Assembly: GCF_000800455.1 (NCBI RefSeq)
Contig: NZ_CP007456.1
Span: 2,306,979-2,370,978 of the forward strand
DNA: 64,000 nucleotides
Direction of reading: 5' to 3'
Origin: Bifidobacterium catenulatum PV20-2
GTDB lineage: Bacteria; Actinomycetota; Actinomycetes; Actinomycetales; Bifidobacteriaceae
In this document: in pieces, positions 61,210-64,000 of the stretch
Layout: the number at the start of each line of letters is the position of its first letter
Position numbering within the stretch: position 1 is the stretch's first letter
Position numbers and translations under genes: made by a program
The notes under the pieces: generated by a model
What the model saw: the letters and a program-made list of their open reading frames with translations, nothing else
Databases searched by the model: none
What the model was told of the DNA's origin: nothing

Positions 61210-61737
61210 TCAGGCCTCATCCTCGTCTTCGGTTTCCTCGGCGGCGGAAGCCTTGAAATACACCGTAACGTAACGACGTGGCTCCTCGCCGTGGGAACGG
61301 GACTTCATGCCTTCCTCACGCACCACGTCGTGCACGATCTTACGCTCGAAGGAATTCATCGGCTTCAGGTCGACCGGCTCTCCGGTCTCACGCACCTCGT
61401 CGATGGCATCCAGCGCGATGTCGTGCAGACGCTGACGCTTGCGCTTTAGATAGCCGTCGACGTCCACAATGAGATGAGAACGTTCGCCGGTCTTCTGCTG
61501 CACTGCAAGCCGCGTCAGCTGCTGCAATGCGTCGACGACCTCGCCGTTGCGTCCGATGAGATGCTTGATATCCGTATCATCATCAGCGACGATTTGCACG
61601 GTAGGACGATTGTTGCGCACGCCCATTTCAATATCACCCTCGTAATCGACGATATCGAGCAGTCCTTCAAGATAATCGGCAGCGATATCAGCTTCCTCGT
61701 TGAGCTGATCGATGGTCTTTTCCTCATCTTGCGCCAT
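61210..61737 (-). CDS. jag: KH/R3H RNA-binding protein Jag (KhpB)
   Basis: This 175-residue protein has a KH-like domain with IKHLIGRNGEVVDALQQL and a C-terminal R3H motif (MNSFERKIVHDVV). It lacks the N-terminal Jag_N domain seen in Firmicutes, as is usual in actinobacteria. It binds RNA and is linked to cell-wall control. AAAGGAG precedes the ATG. Confidence 0.92.
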   Translation of the reverse strand: MAQDEEKTIDQLNEEADIAADYLEGLLDIVDYEGDIEMGVRNNRPTVQIVADDDTDIKHLIGRNGEVVDALQQLTRLAVQQKTGERSHLIVDVDGYLKRKRQRLHDIALDAIDEVRETGEPVDLKPMNSFERKIVHDVVREEGMKSRSHGEEPRRYVTVYFKASAAEETEDEDEA

Positions 61738-61837
61738 AGTGGTTGTACTCCTTTGAGCGGGGTTTCTATTACTAAAGTCTTGTTAGGTAAAGTCTAGTTA
61801 CTGTTTACCACGTCGACAATAAACGCTGATAAAAGTG

Positions 61838-61873
61838 GTGTGTCCCGCGTTTCATGTGAAACACGGGACACAC
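61838..61873 (-). terminator. Hairpin downstream of yidC, with parS-like core
   Basis: GTGTGTCCCG and its complement flank the degenerate parS-like CGTTTCATGTGAAACA (61848-61863). It lies 7 bases past the yidC stop and probably ends the rpmH-yidC transcript. Confidence 0.6.
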
Positions 61874-61879
61874 TCTTAC

Positions 61880-62914
61880 TCACTTCTTTTTCTTTTTACG
61901 GCTCGGCTGCTGACGCTGGTAGCCGTGCTTTTCCTTCACTTCGGCGGCTTCCTTGGCCTTCTGCAGCGCCTCTTCCTCGAGGGATGGCAGACCGGCCTTG
62001 GCTCGGCGGGCGTTCTCATGAACATGATCACGCTTTTCCTTCGCTTCGGCGGCCGGAGATCCCGGAGTCGGGAAGACGTGGATCTGCCAGATGGAACGCA
62101 ACAGATTGCAGATGTTGTTGGTGAGCCAGTACACCAGCACAGCGAATGGCATGGCAATACCGGAGAAAATGTACATGATCGGGAACATCCACAACATCAT
62201 CTTCTGCATCATTTCGGTCTGCTTGTTTGCCGCAGACTGAGCCATGTTACGCTTCATGCTGTTGTACTGCATGAACCACAGGCAGAAGCACATCAATGCA
62301 ACGAAGATGGCGATAACTACTTTGCCATGCACAGCGGCGGTCGTGAAGTTATCAGCCACGTTCACACCGAACACTGTGGTAGACGTGAACTGCTTGGCTG
62401 TGGCGATGTCGAAAGCGCCAAGACCCTGTCCGTCCCTGAATTTGCCGCGTGCGATGTACGGAATGGCTGACAGCGTATAGAACATGCACATGAACACGGG
62501 ACCCTGCACGAACATAGGGAGCATGGAAGTGCAGCCACCCATCGGGTTCGCATCATTGTCCTGGTAGAGCTTCATCATCTCGCGCTGCATGGCTTCCTTG
62601 CTGGCGGGATCATTCTTGCCCTTGTATTTGTTTTGGATACGCTGCATCTTTGGCTGCAGGACGGCCATCTGGGCCTGCATCTTGCGCATACCCTTCATGG
62701 ACTTGTAGAACAGCGGAAAAACGCATGCCTGGACCACAAGTACTAGGAATACGATGGACATGACCCACGAGAAACCGATCTCGTTCATGCCCAGCATCAC
62801 CAGGAACTTATGGAATACGGCCATGATCTGCGTCATGAGCCACTCGACGGGATACAGGAGCTTATACAGCCAGCCCCAGAAACCGCTGTCGAGGAGGAAT
62901 TGATTTTGATTCAT
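61880..62914 (-). CDS. yidC: Membrane protein insertase YidC
   Basis: This 344-residue YidC/Oxa1 insertase has five hydrophobic segments and the conserved VEWLMTQIM start region. A cytoplasmic hairpin rich in MQ/K follows, and the basic C-terminal tail ends in a lysine run (KKKKK), typical for Gram-positives. It inserts proteins with or without SecYEG. It overlaps the yidD stop by one base. Confidence 0.94.
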   Translation of the reverse strand: MNQNQFLLDSGFWGWLYKLLYPVEWLMTQIMAVFHKFLVMLGMNEIGFSWVMSIVFLVLVVQACVFPLFYKSMKGMRKMQAQMAVLQPKMQRIQNKYKGKNDPASKEAMQREMMKLYQDNDANPMGGCTSMLPMFVQGPVFMCMFYTLSAIPYIARGKFRDGQGLGAFDIATAKQFTSTTVFGVNVADNFTTAAVHGKVVIAIFVALMCFCLWFMQYNSMKRNMAQSAANKQTEMMQKMMLWMFPIMYIFSGIAMPFAVLVYWLTNNICNLLRSIWQIHVFPTPGSPAAEAKEKRDHVHENARRAKAGLPSLEEEALQKAKEAAEVKEKHGYQRQQPSRKKKKK

Positions 62915-63246
62915 TACAGGCCAGTCTCCTTATCGCCTATAGGTTTTTCTACGTTCAGAGGCGTGAGCCGAGGTTCCTCGTGTGCCTTCGACCACGAACA
63001 TCTGTAAAACAAGGAATAAAGCTGCGGAACGTCGTCAATTCCCCCACGGTTCCACTGATTGCAGCGAAGAAGGCGCAATAACGCAAGAAGGCCACCCTTA
63101 AGGCGGCCAAATCGTTCAATCGCCTGAATCGCATAATTGGAACAACTTGGATAATATCTGCAGCAGGGTGCGGTATTCGCGGAAATATGACGTTGGTACC
63201 AGCGAATGGCGCGAATCATCCAATTTCCGTCACAACCGGCGTTCAT
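62914..63246 (-). CDS. yidD: Membrane protein insertion factor YidD
   Basis: This 110-residue protein has the family core with RWYQRHISANTAPCCRYYPSCSNYA and RLLRCNQWNRGGIDDVP. It assists YidC. The start overlaps the rnpA stop as TAATG and the stop overlaps yidC in the same way. Confidence 0.92.
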   Translation of the reverse strand: MNAGCDGNWMIRAIRWYQRHISANTAPCCRYYPSCSNYAIQAIERFGRLKGGLLALLRLLRCNQWNRGGIDDVPQLYSLFYRCSWSKAHEEPRLTPLNVEKPIGDKETGL

Positions 63247-63608
63247 TACTGACGCACGGCCTTACGATTCACCGCTTCAAAACATGCCACGATCTGCTGT
63301 TCCAACGATAGAAAATCAGCATGTGCAGCACTTGGCTTGGCACGCAACACGATATCGCAGGATTCAGGTAAGGCAGATTCGTACTTTCGTGCAAGCACGC
63401 GGAAACGACGTTTGACGGCATTACGCATTACTGCGTTGCCGACAGCCTTGGAAACGGCCAAACCGACACGTCGGCCCCGCTTCGCCGTGGAATCACCAAT
63501 AACGGCATCGTCGTGCACCAAATAATGCACGACGATGTCTTCTCGCGATACCCTACGACGGCGTTTGAGCACCGCGACGAAATCGCGATGGCTTTTCAGC
63601 CGTTCCAC
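63246..63608 (-). CDS. rnpA: Ribonuclease P protein component
   Basis: This 120-residue protein has the [11 protein letters not shown] start and the [28 protein letters not shown]-type motif. With the RNA subunit it processes pre-tRNA. It follows rpmH by 17 bases. Confidence 0.94.
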   Translation of the reverse strand: MERLKSHRDFVAVLKRRRRVSREDIVVHYLVHDDAVIGDSTAKRGRRVGLAVSKAVGNAVMRNAVKRRFRVLARKYESALPESCDIVLRAKPSAAHADFLSLEQQIVACFEAVNRKAVRQ

Positions 63609-63625
63609 CGCTCTATGCCGTTAAA

Positions 63626-63760
63626 TCAGGCAGCGAGGGACTTGCGGCCCTTGGCGCGGCGACGGTTGATCAGAGCGCGACCTGCGCGGGTGCGCATGCG
63701 CTGACGGAAACCGTGCTTCATGTGGCGACGGCGGTTGTTCGGCTGGAATGTCCTCTTCAT
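63626..63760 (-). CDS. rpmH: 50S ribosomal protein L34
   Basis: This 44-residue protein, [17 protein letters not shown] onward, is the full L34 sequence. GGGAGC precedes the ATG at 63760. It is the first gene of the rpmH-rnpA-yidD-yidC run. Confidence 0.97.
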   Translation of the reverse strand: MKRTFQPNNRRRHMKHGFRQRMRTRAGRALINRRRAKGRKSLAA

Positions 63761-63819
63761 AATTAATGCTCCCGGTGTTTTTAGCCATGCCAAGGCACGG
63801 CTCCTCATGAGTCAAGCTC

Positions 63820-64000
63820 TACCAAGTTACTCTGACCCCTGAACAGAGTAATTGCCTCCACTAATTCCTTCACATTTTGTGGGGACTCTCCCCACAAAAC
63901 AATCCACAAAAAACGTTGCTATATCGCCAAACTCCCCACAAAAGTTATCCACAAACTACATAACTGTTATTCACAATTCAGCCATTTCAACACGCTTACC
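63820..64000. promoter_or_regulatory. Origin-proximal region (part of oriC)
   Basis: The rpmH-dnaA spacer begins here and is cut by the window edge. DnaA boxes include TTATCCACA (63945-63953), TTATTCACA (63967-63975) and several CCACAA half-boxes, in AT-rich sequence. dnaA should start just past 64,000. Confidence 0.75.

Overview
The window is a chromosomal segment of a Bifidobacterium, probably of the B. adolescentis/catenulatum group. The evidence is the 16S rRNA sequence, a 16S-23S spacer without tRNA genes, a LacS/LacZ pair, several glycoside hydrolases, and the actinobacterial gene order next to the origin (cca, nudix, DUF6049, murJ, trxB, parB, parA, rsmG, jag, yidC, yidD, rnpA, rpmH). 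The right edge stops in the rpmH-dnaA spacer, so oriC lies at or just past 64,000. I do not commit to a species.

Region by region. 1-4.9 kb holds a cytosolic GH3 beta-glucosidase coupled to a GtrA-type membrane protein, a PAP2 phosphatase, a GNAT acetyltransferase and the remnant of a GNAT toxin. 4.9-8.2 kb is a three-gene MacB/FtsX-type ABC exporter. 8.4-13.4 kb is a divergent lactose locus (lacS, lacZ). 13.7-24.8 kb is a fucosyl-glycan island. An ABC importer takes up the glycan and a GH95 fucosidase releases fucose. A non-phosphorylating route (fucose dehydrogenase, lactonase, L-fuconate dehydratase, DapA-type aldolase) then degrades it to pyruvate and lactaldehyde. A divergent LacI regulator and two copies of a candidate operator control the island.

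24.8-28.8 kb holds a 40-residue peptide gene with a conserved promoter, a HigBA-like toxin-antitoxin pair, a sugar-permease remnant, and an AhpC/thioredoxin-reductase-fusion peroxide system. 28.8-35.2 kb is a complete minus-strand rRNA operon ending in four tandem hairpins. 35.2-41.9 kb has a membrane-anchored GH3 enzyme with permuted domain order, a membrane Ser/Thr kinase and a DsbA-like protein. 42-46.4 kb has tRNA-Thr, a 6C-like small RNA, an Rpf-like wall hydrolase, rsmA, ispE and a LytR_C protein.

46.5-64 kb is the origin-proximal block. It includes murJ with a separate membrane pseudokinase, a 5'-nucleotidase, the second copy of the 40-residue peptide gene, and five parS or parS-like sites. 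A cluster of DnaA-box-like sequences lies between parA and rsmG.

The least explained signal is the pair of paralogous 40-residue peptide genes at 25.0 and 56.0 kb. They share an 18-bp upstream box, the same box-to-minus-10 spacing and a strong terminator each. Other unusual points are the circularly permuted GH3, the reversed AhpF-like fusion, a motif shared by the upstream regions of the two GH3 genes, and several decayed genes too short or too broken for routine gene calling.
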